The notes under the pieces: generated by a model
Databases searched by the model: none
Told to the model about the DNA's origin: nothing
What the model saw: the letters and a program-made list of their open reading frames with translations, nothing else
Assembly: GCF_022844385.1 (NCBI RefSeq)
Contig: NZ_JALHLX010000006.1
Span: 3,113-67,112, forward strand
Length of the DNA: 64,000 bases
Source of the DNA: Hydrogenophaga sp.
GTDB taxonomy: Bacteria; Pseudomonadota; Gammaproteobacteria; Burkholderiales; Burkholderiaceae_C
Direction: 5' to 3'
In this document: positions 17,799 through 26,560 of the stretch, piece by piece
Layout of the letters: each line of letters opens with the position of its first letter
Position numbering within the stretch: the stretch's first letter is position 1
Translations under genes and position numbers: made by a program

Positions 17799-18794
17799 TC
17801 AGACCGGCGTGTTCACCATCACCAGCTTGCCCTTGACCGAGCGCGATCCCATGATGGCGTAGGCCTTGTGCAGCTCGCTCATGGGCAGGGTCTGGTCGAT
17901 CACCGGTTTCACCTGGCCCTTCGCGTACATCACGGCCAGCGCCTGCATCATCTCGGCGTTGGCCTTGGGTTCGCGGCGCGCGAAATCCCCCCAGAACACG
18001 CCCACGATGCTCGCGCCCTTGAGCAGGGTGAGGTTCAGCGGCAGTGCGGGAATGGGGCCGCTGGCAAAACCCACCACCAGGTAGCGGCCACGCCAAGCAA
18101 TGGAGCGAAACGCCGGTTCGGCGAAGTCCCCGCCGACCGGGTCGTAGATCACGTCCGGGCCCTTGCCGTCGGTGAGTTGTTTGATGGCGTCGCGCAGTCC
18201 CTCTTTGGGCGTGTGCACGCTGTAGTTGATGGTGGCGTCGGCGCCGAGCTGTTTGCACAGCTCGCACTTCTCGTCGCTCGATGCGGCAGCAATCACGCGC
18301 GCACCGGCGGCCTTGGCGATCTGGATGGCCGCTGTGCCCACGCCACCGGCCGCACCGAGGATCAGCACGGTCTCACCGGCCTTGAGGGCGGCACGGTCCA
18401 TGAGCGCGTGCCAGGAGGTGGCGTAGATCATGATGAAGGCGGCTGCGTCCACTGCCGGGAAACCGGCCGGCAGCGGCATGCACAAGGCCGCCGGTGCGAT
18501 GGTGTGCGTGCCGAAACCACCGGTGCCGCTGAGGCAGGCCACACTTTGTCCCACCTGCAGGTGCTTCACGCCTTCGCCCACTGCGCGCACCACGCCGGCG
18601 TATTCGGAGCCCGGCACAAAGGGCAAGGCGGGCTTCATCTGGTACTTGTTCTGCACGATCAGCAGATCGGGGAAGTTCAGGCTGGCCGCCTCGATCTCGA
18701 TCAGCACCTCGCCGGCCTTGGGCTCGGGCGTGGGCAGTTCTTTCCAGGTCAGGGCGTCAACGCCCACGGGGTTTTCACAAAGCCAGGCGTGCAT
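17799..18794 (-). CDS. NADPH:quinone oxidoreductase-family (zinc-independent MDR)
   Basis: 331 residues from the ATG at 18792-18794 with GAGGAG upstream; the longer frame toward 18905 runs into the surE promoter and is rejected. Features of the medium-chain dehydrogenase/reductase superfamily are FVPGSEYAGVVRAVGEG, the NADP-binding GAAGGVGTAAIQIAKAAGA, and a late DQTLPMSELHKAY. It lacks the zinc ligands of alcohol dehydrogenases. The substrate could be a quinone or an enoyl compound. Same strand as, and 25 bases before, the aldolase-family gene. Confidence 0.88.
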   Translation of the reverse strand: MHAWLCENPVGVDALTWKELPTPEPKAGEVLIEIEAASLNFPDLLIVQNKYQMKPALPFVPGSEYAGVVRAVGEGVKHLQVGQSVACLSGTGGFGTHTIAPAALCMPLPAGFPAVDAAAFIMIYATSWHALMDRAALKAGETVLILGAAGGVGTAAIQIAKAAGARVIAAASSDEKCELCKQLGADATINYSVHTPKEGLRDAIKQLTDGKGPDVIYDPVGGDFAEPAFRSIAWRGRYLVVGFASGPIPALPLNLTLLKGASIVGVFWGDFARREPKANAEMMQALAVMYAKGQVKPVIDQTLPMSELHKAYAIMGSRSVKGKLVMVNTPV

Positions 18795-18906
18795 GCCGTC
18801 TCCTCGGTTGATGGGGGTCGATCGAACCATGATAGGCAGCGCAGAGGCCCACCTTGCAGCGGGTAAGCCCGTTGTCTGTCTCAAGCGTGACCGGAGGGAA
18901 GCCACC

Positions 18907-18912
18907 TAAAAT
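18907..18912 (+). promoter_or_regulatory. -10 element TAAAAT of surE, giving a near-leaderless transcript
   Basis: TAAAAT ends six bases before the surE ATG at 18919, so initiation at the usual 6-7 base distance would fall on or next to the start codon. The -35 region is weak. No ribosome site precedes the ATG, which fits a leaderless mRNA. Confidence 0.5.
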
Positions 18913-18918
18913 CGCTTG

Positions 18919-19719
18919 ATGAAAATTCTCATCTCCAACGACGATGGTTACCAGGCGCCCGGTCTCGTGGCGCTGTATGAGGCCCTCAAGGGGCTGGCTG
19001 AGGTGGAGGTGGTGGCGCCAGAGCACAACAACAGCGCCAAATCCAACGCGCTGACCCTGCATTCGCCGCTGTACGTGCACACCGCGCACAACGGCTTTCG
19101 CTACGTCAACGGCACGCCGGCCGACTGCGTGCACATCGCGCTCACCGGCCTGCTGGGCTACCGGCCGGACCTGGTGGTCTCCGGCATCAACAACGGCGCC
19201 AACATGGGCGACGACACCATCTATTCAGGCACCGTGGGCGCGGCCATGGAAGGCTATCTTTTCGGCATTCCGGCCATTGCGTTCTCGCAGACCGAAAAGG
19301 GCTGGGGGCACCTGGAAGACGCGGGCCAGATGGCCGCGCGCCTGGTGGCGCAGCTGTTGCCCTCGTTGAAAAGTGGTGCGCCGGTGGAGCCCTGGCTGCT
19401 CAACGTGAACATTCCGAACCGGCCCATCGCAGACATCAAGGGTTTCAAGGTCGCACGCCTGGGCCGGCGCCACGCGGCCGAGCAGGTGATTTCGCAGACC
19501 AACCCGCGCGGCGACACCATGTACTGGATCGGCAGCGCCGGCAAGGCCAAGGACGACGCCGACGGAACCGACTTTCATGCCGCCGTGCAGGGTTACGCCA
19601 CCATCACGCCGCTGAAGGTGGACCTCACCGACCACGAGCGCCTGGCGTATTGGGCGCCGACCGCTGCCAGCCTGTCGACTCCGCCCGAGGTTGCGGTTGC
19701 CGGGGGAGCAGTGTCTTGA
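18919..19719 (+). CDS. surE: 5'/3'-nucleotidase SurE
   Basis: 266 residues from the ATG at 18919; a TTG codon just before it is in frame but unlikely to be the start. Opens [15 protein letters not shown] with the metal-binding Asp8-Asp9, followed by [16 protein letters not shown] and [24 protein letters not shown], all SurE hallmarks. It is a metal-dependent nucleoside-monophosphate phosphatase linked to stress survival. It starts the conserved surE-pcm-nlpD block and overlaps pcm by 4 bases. Confidence 0.97.
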   Translation: MKILISNDDGYQAPGLVALYEALKGLAEVEVVAPEHNNSAKSNALTLHSPLYVHTAHNGFRYVNGTPADCVHIALTGLLGYRPDLVVSGINNGANMGDDTIYSGTVGAAMEGYLFGIPAIAFSQTEKGWGHLEDAGQMAARLVAQLLPSLKSGAPVEPWLLNVNIPNRPIADIKGFKVARLGRRHAAEQVISQTNPRGDTMYWIGSAGKAKDDADGTDFHAAVQGYATITPLKVDLTDHERLAYWAPTAASLSTPPEVAVAGGAVS

Positions 19720-20543
19720 AGGACGGCGGCAAGGCCCGCCCGACGTTTCCGGCGCGGCTGCCGGCCGCACCTCAAACGCCGACGGCACGCACGTCGGTGG
19801 CGCGTGTTTCCCAGCCCGCGCTGACCACCGTCAAACCGCTGCCGCGCCCGGCCATCAAAACCGCTGCGCCCGTGCGGCCCCCAGCGCCCAGCGGGGTAGG
19901 CATGGACTCGTCGGCGGTGCGCGCGGCCATGGTGCGCAAGATCCAGGCACAGGGCGTAAGCCACGCCGGTGTGCTCGCGGCCTTGCAGGCGGTGGAGCGG
20001 CACCGGTTTGTGGACACCGCGCTGGTGAACCAGGCGTACGAAGACACCAGTCTGCCGATCGGCCTGGGGCAGACCATTTCCAAACCCGGCGTGGTGGCCC
20101 GCATGATCGAACTGCTGTGCGCCAGCCACACCGGCAAGCTGGGTCGTGTGCTGGAAATCGGCACCGGCTGCGGCTACCAGGCCGCGGTGCTGGCCCATGT
20201 GGCGCGCGAGGTCTACAGCATCGAGCGCCTGCGCGGCCTGCACGAAAAGGCGCGCGAGAACCTTCGCGCCTTCCGCATCTCCAATCTGCACTTGTTGTTC
20301 GGCGACGGCATGCTCGGGTACGCCAAAGGTGCTCCTTATGCCGCCATCATTGCCGCCGCCGGGGGCAACGACATCCCGCAAGCGTGGATCGACCAGCTCG
20401 CCGTGGGTGGCCGGCTGGTGGCGCCTGCGGTCACCGCAGCGGGCAAACAGAACCTGGTGGTGGTGGACAAAACCGCCACCGGGATCGTCCGCACCGAGCT
20501 GGAGGCCGTGTTTTTTGTGCCTCTAAAATCGGGTATCGCATGA
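19716..20543 (+). CDS. pcm: Protein-L-isoaspartate O-methyltransferase (TTG start)
   Basis: 275 residues if translation starts at TTG 19716, which overlaps the surE stop (TTGA) and has GGGGGAG about nine bases upstream. The next in-frame ATG (about 19902) would remove a 62-residue Pro/Ala-rich extension; such extensions are usual in Burkholderiales Pcm. The catalytic part shows [21 protein letters not shown] and the SAM motif [15 protein letters not shown]. It repairs isoaspartyl residues in aged proteins. Second gene of surE-pcm-nlpD. Confidence 0.93.
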   Translation: MKDGGKARPTFPARLPAAPQTPTARTSVARVSQPALTTVKPLPRPAIKTAAPVRPPAPSGVGMDSSAVRAAMVRKIQAQGVSHAGVLAALQAVERHRFVDTALVNQAYEDTSLPIGLGQTISKPGVVARMIELLCASHTGKLGRVLEIGTGCGYQAAVLAHVAREVYSIERLRGLHEKARENLRAFRISNLHLLFGDGMLGYAKGAPYAAIIAAAGGNDIPQAWIDQLAVGGRLVAPAVTAAGKQNLVVVDKTATGIVRTELEAVFFVPLKSGIA

Positions 20544-20626
20544 GTTTCCCCCTGCCTTGGGCAGCGGGGCGTTCTTTTTATCGGGGCCACCACCAGGCGT
20601 GTCCCGTTCACAGGTTGGGAGTTTTC

Positions 20627-21520
20627 ATGTCCATGCGTTTTCCCCTGGCACCGACCGTGCCCCGCGAACAGCGCCGTTCCCCTTGGCAAGTCGCCGCAGT
20701 GGTGGCGGTTGCCGCGGTTGTGCTGGTCACAGCCGGCTGTTCGACCCGCCGCGTGTCGGGCCCTGCCCCGGTGGAAGACCGCGGCATGGCGCGTCCCGCC
20801 GATGCCGTGGTGCTGCCCGGTGCTGAAAACGCCGGCAAGCCCGGCTACTACACGGTGAAGGCCGGCGACACGCTCTTCCGCATCGCGCTGGACAGCGGCC
20901 AGAACTGGCGCGATCTGCAGGCGTGGAACAACTTGTCGAACGCCAATGCCATCGAAATCGGCCAGGTGCTGCGCGTGCAGCCGCCAGTGCCGCTGGTGGC
21001 CCAGTCCGCTCCGGCCACCGGCGTGGCCAGCACACCGGTGAACCCGGCTGGCGTGGTGTCTCGTCCGCTCACCGACACCGCGCCTGTGGCGCCCGCCGCA
21101 GCGCCAATTCCAGCCCCTGCGCCCGCGCCTGCACCCGCGTCGGCCGGCGCCGACGAACTCAATTTCGTGTGGCCTGCCCAGGGCACCGTGGTCTCCAGCT
21201 TCGACGAGACGACCAACAAGGGTGTGTCCATCGCCGGCAAGATCGGTGACGCCGTGGTCGCCGCCGCTGACGGCCGCGTGGTGTACGCGGGTGCCGGCCT
21301 GCGCGGCTACGGCAACCTCATCATCCTCAAGCACAACAACACCTACCTCACGGCTTACGCGCACAACCAGGCGCTGCTGGTTCGCGAAGACCAGGCCGTG
21401 CGCCAGGGTCAGAAGATCGCCGAGATGGGCAGCAGCGACACCGACCGGGTGAAGCTGCACTTTGAAGTGCGCCGCATGGGCAAACCGGTCGATCCGATCG
21501 GTTATCTGCCCAAACGCTGA
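20627..21520 (+). CDS. nlpD: NlpD-type LysM/LytM lipoprotein, amidase activator
   Basis: 297 residues. A signal peptide ends at lipobox VTAGC (about residues 35-39), giving an outer-membrane lipoprotein. A LysM domain (about 77-122; YYTVKAGDTLFRIALDSGQNW) binds peptidoglycan, a Pro/Ala linker follows, and then a C-terminal LytM domain (about 178-290). The LytM domain lacks the catalytic zinc ligands (GVSIAGK replaces the first His motif; KLHFEVR keeps one His), as in NlpD/EnvC activators of cell-division amidases. The -10-like TAAAAT at 20524-20529 inside the end of pcm may provide its own promoter. Confidence 0.93.
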   Translation: MSMRFPLAPTVPREQRRSPWQVAAVVAVAAVVLVTAGCSTRRVSGPAPVEDRGMARPADAVVLPGAENAGKPGYYTVKAGDTLFRIALDSGQNWRDLQAWNNLSNANAIEIGQVLRVQPPVPLVAQSAPATGVASTPVNPAGVVSRPLTDTAPVAPAAAPIPAPAPAPAPASAGADELNFVWPAQGTVVSSFDETTNKGVSIAGKIGDAVVAAADGRVVYAGAGLRGYGNLIILKHNNTYLTAYAHNQALLVREDQAVRQGQKIAEMGSSDTDRVKLHFEVRRMGKPVDPIGYLPKR

Positions 21521-21532
21521 GCCGGGGTTGCC

Positions 21533-22318
21533 ATGGCCTGGCCGGTGCTCGTCTTCGACATCGAGTCCATACCCGACGTTGAGGGCCTGAGGGCCCTGCG
21601 CGGTGCGCCAGCCGACCACACCGACGAGCAGGTCTACGCCGCCTGGTTGGCCGAACGCAAGGAAAAGGGCCAGAGCGACTTCATGCCGCTGCACCTGCAG
21701 CGCGTGCTGGTCATCAGCTGTGTGTTCCGCAACGCCGAAGGCCTGCGCATCCACTCGTTTGTGGACCGCGACGGCCAGAGCGAAGGCAAGGTGGTGCAGA
21801 CCTTCTTCCATGCGGTGGAGAAACACACGCCGCAGCTGGTGAGCTGGAACGGTGGCGGGTTCGATTTGCCGGTGCTGCACTACCGTGGCCTGCGCCATGG
21901 CGTGGAGGCCAGCAAGTACTGGGACTTGGGCGAAGACGACCGCGAGTTCAAGTGGAACAACTACATCAGCCGCTACCACATGCGTCACCTGGACCTGATG
22001 GACCTGCTGGCCATGTACTCGCCCAAAAACAATGCACCACTCGACGCCATGGCCAAGCTCTGTGGCTTCCCCGGCAAGCTGGGCATGGACGGCTCGCAGG
22101 TGTATGCGCAGTACCTTTCGGGGCAGACCGAGGACATCCGCCGCTACTGCGAGACCGACGTGATGAACACCTACCTCGTGTACTGCCGTTTCCAGAAGAT
22201 GCGCGGAGGTTTGACCGAAGCCGAGTACGGGCAGGAGATTGCGATGGTCAAGGAGACGCTGGGCAACCTGGCGCCGAACGAATCGCACTGGAACGAATAT
22301 CTGGCTGCCTGGGCCTGA
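21533..22318 (+). CDS. Predicted 3'-5' exonuclease, PolB-related DnaQ-like fold
   Basis: 261 residues. Acidic motifs of the DEDD superfamily are visible: VFDIESIPD (Exo I, Asp9/Glu11), VSWNGGGFDLPVL (Exo II) and YCETDVMNTYL (Exo III). This matches the family annotated as predicted 3'-5' exonuclease related to the DNA polymerase B exonuclease domain. It sits 12 bases after nlpD, where rpoS is found in enterics and several other proteobacteria. A nucleic-acid processing or repair role is likely; the substrate is unknown. Confidence 0.85.
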   Translation: MAWPVLVFDIESIPDVEGLRALRGAPADHTDEQVYAAWLAERKEKGQSDFMPLHLQRVLVISCVFRNAEGLRIHSFVDRDGQSEGKVVQTFFHAVEKHTPQLVSWNGGGFDLPVLHYRGLRHGVEASKYWDLGEDDREFKWNNYISRYHMRHLDLMDLLAMYSPKNNAPLDAMAKLCGFPGKLGMDGSQVYAQYLSGQTEDIRRYCETDVMNTYLVYCRFQKMRGGLTEAEYGQEIAMVKETLGNLAPNESHWNEYLAAWA

Positions 22319-22326
22319 GAGCAGAG

Positions 22327-22483
22327 CCCCCACGCTCCACCGCTTCGCGGGTCGCTGCCCCCCATGGGGGCTGTTTCGCCTTGGGGCGGCCCGGGGGCGA
22401 AACTTGCCCCCATGCTCCCCCGCTGCGCGGGTCGCTGCCCCCCGAGGGGGCTGTTTCACCTGGGGGCGGCCCGGCGGCGAAAC
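22327..22483. repeat. Two tandem copies of an 80-bp-period GC-rich intergenic repeat
   Basis: Units at 22327-22403 and 22407-22483 align without gaps and differ at 8 of 77 positions. Each contains the near-palindromic cores gcgggtcgctgcccccc and ggggcggcccgg and ends in gcgaaac. The copies fill the gap before rlmD. A partial inverted copy lies at 53022-53056. I recognise this as a widespread Comamonadaceae intergenic repeat type; its function is not known. Confidence 0.85.
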
Positions 22484-22504
22484 GTGGCCTGAGACAATCG
22501 CTGC

Positions 22505-23986
22505 ATGACAACCGCCGCCACCCTTCACGTAAACAGCCTCCTCACCACCGCCAACGCCGCAGCGCACGACGCCCCCGAGAACCCTTTGCCAGACGGATGG
22601 CTCGCGGTCGAATCGCTGGACATCGATGCCCAAGGCATCGCCCGCCGGCCCGACGGCAAGGTGGTCTTCATCGAAGGCGCCCTGCCGTTCGAGCAGGTCA
22701 GCGTCAACGTACACCGCAAGAAGAACAACTGGGAAGCCGGCGTGGTGACGGCGGTGCACCACGAGTCTTCCCAGCGGGTGCGTCCCGGCTGCCCGCATTT
22801 CGGCCTGCATGCCGGCGCTTGCGGCGGCTGCAAGATGCAGCACCTGCACGAATCGGCCCAGGTGGCCGTGAAGCAGCGCGTGCTCGAAGACAACCTCTGG
22901 CACTTGGGCAAGGTGCGGGCCGAGACCATGTTGCGCCCGATCGAGGGTCCGGCCTGGGGATACCGTTTCCGCGCCCGCTTGTCGGTGCGCCACGTGCACA
23001 AAAAGGGCGAGGTGCTGATCGGCTTTCACGAGCGCAAGAGCCGCTACGTGGCCGACATGCGGGTCTGCCCGGTGCTGCCGCCGCACGTGAGCGAGATGCT
23101 CATGCCGCTGCGCGAACTGATCTTCGGTATGGACGCGCGCGAAACCTGCCCGCAGATCGAACTGGCTTGTGGCGACACAGTGACGGCCATGGTGCTGCGC
23201 CACCTGGAGCCGTTGAGCGAGGACGACATCAGCCGCCTGCGCGCGTTTGCACAACAACACGGTGTGCAGTGGTGGTTGCAGTCCAAGGGGCCGGAGACCG
23301 TCAAGCTGCTCGACACCGATGGCCCGCAGCTCTCCTACGCCCTGCCCGAATTCGGCATCACCATGCCGTTCAAACCGACCGATTTCACCCAGGTCAATCC
23401 AGCCATCAACCGGGTGCTGGTCACGCGCGCGCTTCGCTTGCTCGATGCGAAGAAGAACGAACGCGTGATCGACTGGTTCTGCGGCCTGGGCAACTTCACC
23501 TTGCCGATTGCCACCACGGCGGGCGAGGTGCTCGGCATTGAGGGCAGCGAGACGCTGGTGGCCCGCTCGCGCGAGAACCTGGCGTTGAACCAGGCGGGAC
23601 GGGACGCTGCTCTGGCACCCACCGCATTTGCCGCGCGCAACCTGTTCGAGATGACGCCGGGTTTGCTGGTCTCCGACGGTACAGCCCAGAAGTGGCTGGT
23701 GGACCCGCCGCGCGAAGGCGCGTTCGCGCTGGCCAAGGCGCTGGCGGATCTGCACCAGAACCCGGCCCAGCGCGGTGGCTGGACGCCGCCGCAGCGCATT
23801 GTGTATGTGAGTTGCAACCCGGCCACGCTGGCGCGCGACGCAGGGCTGCTGGTGCACCAGGCGGGTTACCGCTGTGTGGCTGCGGGTGTGGTCAACATGT
23901 TTGCGCACACGGCGCACGTGGAGAGCATGGCGGTGTTTGAACTCGACCCATCGCGGGTACCGGGCGAAGACCCGGCGCCCGGGTAA
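22505..23986 (+). CDS. rlmD: 23S rRNA m5U1939 methyltransferase RlmD
   Basis: 493 residues. It has the iron-sulfur cluster cysteines C96, C106 and C109 ([14 protein letters not shown]) plus a later one in [12 protein letters not shown]-binding region covers about 305-335 ([16 protein letters not shown]). The DPPREGA motif and catalytic cysteine C437 in [11 protein letters not shown] are present. It methylates U1939 of 23S rRNA. Family members of this group often start with a TRAM domain; here the N-terminal 90 residues fit that. The TTG-free ATG at 22505 lies 15 bases after GACAAT, a possible -10. Confidence 0.95.
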   Translation: MTTAATLHVNSLLTTANAAAHDAPENPLPDGWLAVESLDIDAQGIARRPDGKVVFIEGALPFEQVSVNVHRKKNNWEAGVVTAVHHESSQRVRPGCPHFGLHAGACGGCKMQHLHESAQVAVKQRVLEDNLWHLGKVRAETMLRPIEGPAWGYRFRARLSVRHVHKKGEVLIGFHERKSRYVADMRVCPVLPPHVSEMLMPLRELIFGMDARETCPQIELACGDTVTAMVLRHLEPLSEDDISRLRAFAQQHGVQWWLQSKGPETVKLLDTDGPQLSYALPEFGITMPFKPTDFTQVNPAINRVLVTRALRLLDAKKNERVIDWFCGLGNFTLPIATTAGEVLGIEGSETLVARSRENLALNQAGRDAALAPTAFAARNLFEMTPGLLVSDGTAQKWLVDPPREGAFALAKALADLHQNPAQRGGWTPPQRIVYVSCNPATLARDAGLLVHQAGYRCVAAGVVNMFAHTAHVESMAVFELDPSRVPGEDPAPG

Positions 23987-24004
23987 ACCGGGCGGGGCAA
24001 CGGA

Positions 24005-24358
24005 TCAGGAGTTGCGCGAGGCGCTGGCCGCCTTGCCGCCGTCGGGAGCGTCAGGGCTGGCGGCCGGAGTGGCTTCAGCCGGTGCGGGCTCGGCCGGCAT
24101 GCCGACGATGGCGTTCTCGCGCATGTACTCGTCCATCTCTTTCCAGCCGGCGAACACGGCGGCCTTGCCGGCGCGCGGGTAGCCGCCGAAGCAGTCCTCG
24201 ATGCTGCGCACGGCATGGCGGCAGGCGCTGCCGATGGCCTTGCCCTCGGCTTCCTTCTTTGCTGCCACCGCGCTGGCGCTTTCGATGCCCAGCGCATCGC
24301 AGCCCGCCAGCAGGCTGGCGGCTCCAAGAAGGCAGACGGTGAGGACGGTATGTCGCAT
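24005..24358 (-). CDS. Small hypothetical lipoprotein
   Basis: 117 residues. Starts MRHTVLTVCLLGAASLLAGCD, a clear lipoprotein signal with lipobox LAGC (Cys20). The mature part has KAIGSACRHAVRSIEDCF, GWKEMDEYMRENAIVGMP and an Ala/Pro-rich tail. Two cysteines at about 46 and 56 could form a disulfide. No function known to me. It is convergent with rlmD at an 18-base gap. Confidence 0.75.
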   Translation of the reverse strand: MRHTVLTVCLLGAASLLAGCDALGIESASAVAAKKEAEGKAIGSACRHAVRSIEDCFGGYPRAGKAAVFAGWKEMDEYMRENAIVGMPAEPAPAEATPAASPDAPDGGKAASASRNS

Positions 24359-24440
24359 GGTGTTCGGTATCGGTTTCCCCTTGTTTCGGCGTTTGCCTCC
24401 CGAACTTGACCCCTGTTTGAAGCCGACCGGCGCGGACATG

Positions 24441-24466
24441 AAAAAAGGACCCGAAGGTCCTTTTTT
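24441..24466. terminator. Bidirectional intrinsic terminator
   Basis: AAAAAAGGACC-CGAA-GGTCCTTTTTT forms a tight hairpin with a tetraloop and A/T runs on both sides. For leftward transcription it lies 18 bases past the Bax-inhibitor-1 gene and so ends that message before the lipoprotein gene. Confidence 0.93.
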
Positions 24467-24483
24467 CAGGGCGCAGTGCGCGC

Positions 24484-25179
24484 TCAGTCGCGGTCGCCGC
24501 CGAACATGCCCAGCAGCATCAGCAAGCTCTGGAAGATGTTGAACACGCTCAGGTACAGGCCCAGCGTGGCGGTGATGTAGTTGGTCTCGCCGCCGTCCAC
24601 GATGCGCTTGAGGTCGTACAGCAGGTACATGCTGAACACCACAATCGCCAAGGTGGCAATGGCTGCCATCGCGGCCGGACTGCCCACGAACACGTTGATG
24701 ATCGCGCCGAAGAACACGGCCAGCATGCCCACGAAGAGCCACTTGCCCATGCCCGAGATGTCGCGCTTGATCACGGTCGACAGGTTGGCCATGACGAAGA
24801 AGACGCCGGCCGTGCCGCCGAAGGCCGTCATGATCAGGCTGGAACCGTTGGAGAAGCCCAGCACCATGGCCAGCATGCGCGAGAGCATCAGACCCATGAA
24901 GAACGTGAAAGCCAGCAGCACCGGCACGCCGGCAGCCGAGTTCTTGGTCTTTTCGATGGCGAACATGAAGCCGAAGGCGCCGCCCAGAAAGACGATCAGG
25001 CCCAAACCACCACCGAGCCCGGCCGTGATGCCGGTCTGCACGCCGACCCAGGCGCCCAGCACGGTGGGCAGCATGGACAAGGCCAGCAGCCAGTAGGTGT
25101 TGCGCATGACTCTGTTGCGCTGCGCATCGCTCGATACCGCGGTGCCGAAGCGGCCGCTGGGGTGAACTTGGTCGGTCAT
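24484..25179 (-). CDS. Bax inhibitor-1/YccA-family membrane protein
   Basis: 231 residues from the ATG at 25177-25179, which has AAGGAG upstream. Seven predicted transmembrane segments run from about residue 30 to 225, with the family's conserved closing pattern LYDLKRIVDGGETNYITATLG and LSVFNIFQSLLMLLG. Bacterial members (YccA/YbhL) act as proton/calcium leak channels or FtsH modulators; which applies here is not known. Ends at the terminator at 24441. Confidence 0.9.
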   Translation of the reverse strand: MTDQVHPSGRFGTAVSSDAQRNRVMRNTYWLLALSMLPTVLGAWVGVQTGITAGLGGGLGLIVFLGGAFGFMFAIEKTKNSAAGVPVLLAFTFFMGLMLSRMLAMVLGFSNGSSLIMTAFGGTAGVFFVMANLSTVIKRDISGMGKWLFVGMLAVFFGAIINVFVGSPAAMAAIATLAIVVFSMYLLYDLKRIVDGGETNYITATLGLYLSVFNIFQSLLMLLGMFGGDRD

Positions 25180-25428
25180 GGTGGTGATCTCCTTCATCAT
25201 CTGACACGGGGGGCCGGTACCCGGACGCCGGAATGGCACCCGACCGGTGGAATTGCATTGTAGGGCGCTGCTTCACCTGCGACGCATGGGCGTCAAAACC
25301 GCATTGTTTGGTAAGGTCACTTGTGACCAGATGAGCCCCAATGGTCGCGGTATCGTTTGCCCAAAGCTCGCAGGCGCTCAAATGCCCTGTCAGCAGAACC
25401 TTCAGACACCCCAAAAGGACATAAGTTC

Positions 25429-25836
25429 ATGAAAAACAAACCCATGCTGGACAGCGCCGACGTGAAACTGATCGCCGCGGCGGCTGAAGCCGAAGCGCTG
25501 AAGAACAATTGGGCGGTCACGATCGCCATCGTGGACGATGGCGGCCACCTGCTGGGCCTGCAGCGCCTGGACGGCGCACCGGCGATCTCCGCGCACATCG
25601 CGCCCGCCAAGGCCCACACGGCGGCCATGGGTCGTCGCGAGAGCAAGGTCTATGAAGACGTGATCAACCAGGGCCGCGTGTCGTTCCTGAGCGCGCCCGG
25701 CCTCTCGGGCATGCTGGAAGGCGGTGTGCCGATCATGAAGGATGGTCAGTGCCTCGGCGCGGTGGGCGTGAGCGGCGTGAAGTCGACCGAAGATGCGCAG
25801 GTTGCGCGTGCCGGCATCGCTGCCATCGGGCTCTAA
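25429..25836 (+). CDS. GlcG/HbpS-family heme-binding-like protein
   Basis: 135 residues from ATG 25429 with AAGGA upstream. The full family signature is present: SADVKLIAAAAEAEALKNNW, VTIAIVDDGGHLLGLQRLDGA, SAHIAPAKAHTAA, GGVPIMKDGQCLGAVGVSG and TEDAQVARAGI. Some members (HbpS) bind heme; GlcG sits in glycolate operons. No signal peptide is seen, so this copy is probably cytoplasmic. The next operon encodes heme/iron uptake, which gives context only. Confidence 0.85.
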   Translation: MKNKPMLDSADVKLIAAAAEAEALKNNWAVTIAIVDDGGHLLGLQRLDGAPAISAHIAPAKAHTAAMGRRESKVYEDVINQGRVSFLSAPGLSGMLEGGVPIMKDGQCLGAVGVSGVKSTEDAQVARAGIAAIGL

Positions 25837-25941
25837 CCTGCCTGAAAAAAGACCTGGCTATCGGGGCACAACGCCCCCTGGCTGGTCAAAAACGACGCTC
25901 GGGGATGATGAATTCTCCGAGGTCGCCCCACGATTCAATGG

Positions 25942-26139
25942 CTACTTGGTCAGGATCAGTTTGCCCTGGCGCGTGGCCTGCAGGCGGTAGACGGATCCGT
26001 TGTGGCTGATCGTCACGGCCTTCTGACCTTGCAGCAGGGCGTCGCTGGTGAGCGCAGGTGTGGTTTTTTCTCCCGGTTCGGTGTCCCTCGCTGCAGGGAC
26101 CGATTCCGGCCCGGGTTCCAGGCGAGGCTCGCTGTTCAT
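25942..26139 (-). CDS. hemP: Hemin uptake protein HemP
   Basis: 65 residues. The last third carries the HemP signature: a KAVTISHNGSVYRLQATRQG stretch followed by KLILTK. HemP is a small protein of heme-uptake operons, in Burkholderia linked to iron-dependent regulation. The ATG overlaps the exbD stop by 4 bases, so it is translationally coupled as the last gene of the tonB-exbB-exbD unit. Confidence 0.93.
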   Translation of the reverse strand: MNSEPRLEPGPESVPAARDTEPGEKTTPALTSDALLQGQKAVTISHNGSVYRLQATRQGKLILTK

Positions 26140-26546
26140 GGCGCGGGTTCGGTGATGAATCCGATCTTGCGCACGCCGCTGCGCTGTGCGGCGGCCATGG
26201 CTTGCGCCACGCGCTCGTAACGCACCGCCTTGTCACCGCGGATGTGCAGCTCGGGCTGGGGCTCCATTGAGGCGGCGGCCGTCAGTCGGTTGGCGAAGTC
26301 CGCGTCTTCCACACGCTGGTCGTTCCAGAAATACACCCCGTCGGCGTCCACCGAGAGGCGGATGTTCTCGGGCTTGTCCTGCACCTTTTCCATGCTGGCC
26401 TGCGGCAGTTCGATGTTGACGGCGTGTTTGATCACCGGCACCGTGATGATGAAGATGATCAGCAGCACCAGCATCACGTCGATGAACGGGATCATGTTGA
26501 TCTCGCTCAGCATGTCGTCGCTGTCCTGTTGGGTTCCGATGGCCAT
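26136..26546 (-). CDS. exbD: ExbD biopolymer transport protein
   Basis: 136 residues with a short cytoplasmic N-terminus, one transmembrane helix (about 18-38; MIPFIDVMLVLLIIFII) carrying the conserved proton-path Asp23, and a periplasmic domain ending RKIGFITEPAP. With ExbB it forms the proton channel that energises TonB. GGAGG precedes the ATG; 14 bases separate it from exbB. Confidence 0.96.
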   Translation of the reverse strand: MAIGTQQDSDDMLSEINMIPFIDVMLVLLIIFIITVPVIKHAVNIELPQASMEKVQDKPENIRLSVDADGVYFWNDQRVEDADFANRLTAAASMEPQPELHIRGDKAVRYERVAQAMAAAQRSGVRKIGFITEPAP

Positions 26547-26560
26547 GGCGGGGTTCCTCC

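Noticed and set aside
18795-18905. Extended start of the quinone oxidoreductase
   Set aside because: The added residues have no family match and would cover the surE promoter; the ATG at 18794 has a good ribosome site.
22327-22483. Tandem repeat considered as a CRISPR array
   Set aside because: Only two units, directly abutting with a 3-base gap, no spacers, no cas genes.
20336-23917. A 1193-codon leftward open frame opposite nlpD, the exonuclease and rlmD
   Set aside because: Antisense shadow of three recognised genes; no ribosome site and no domain.
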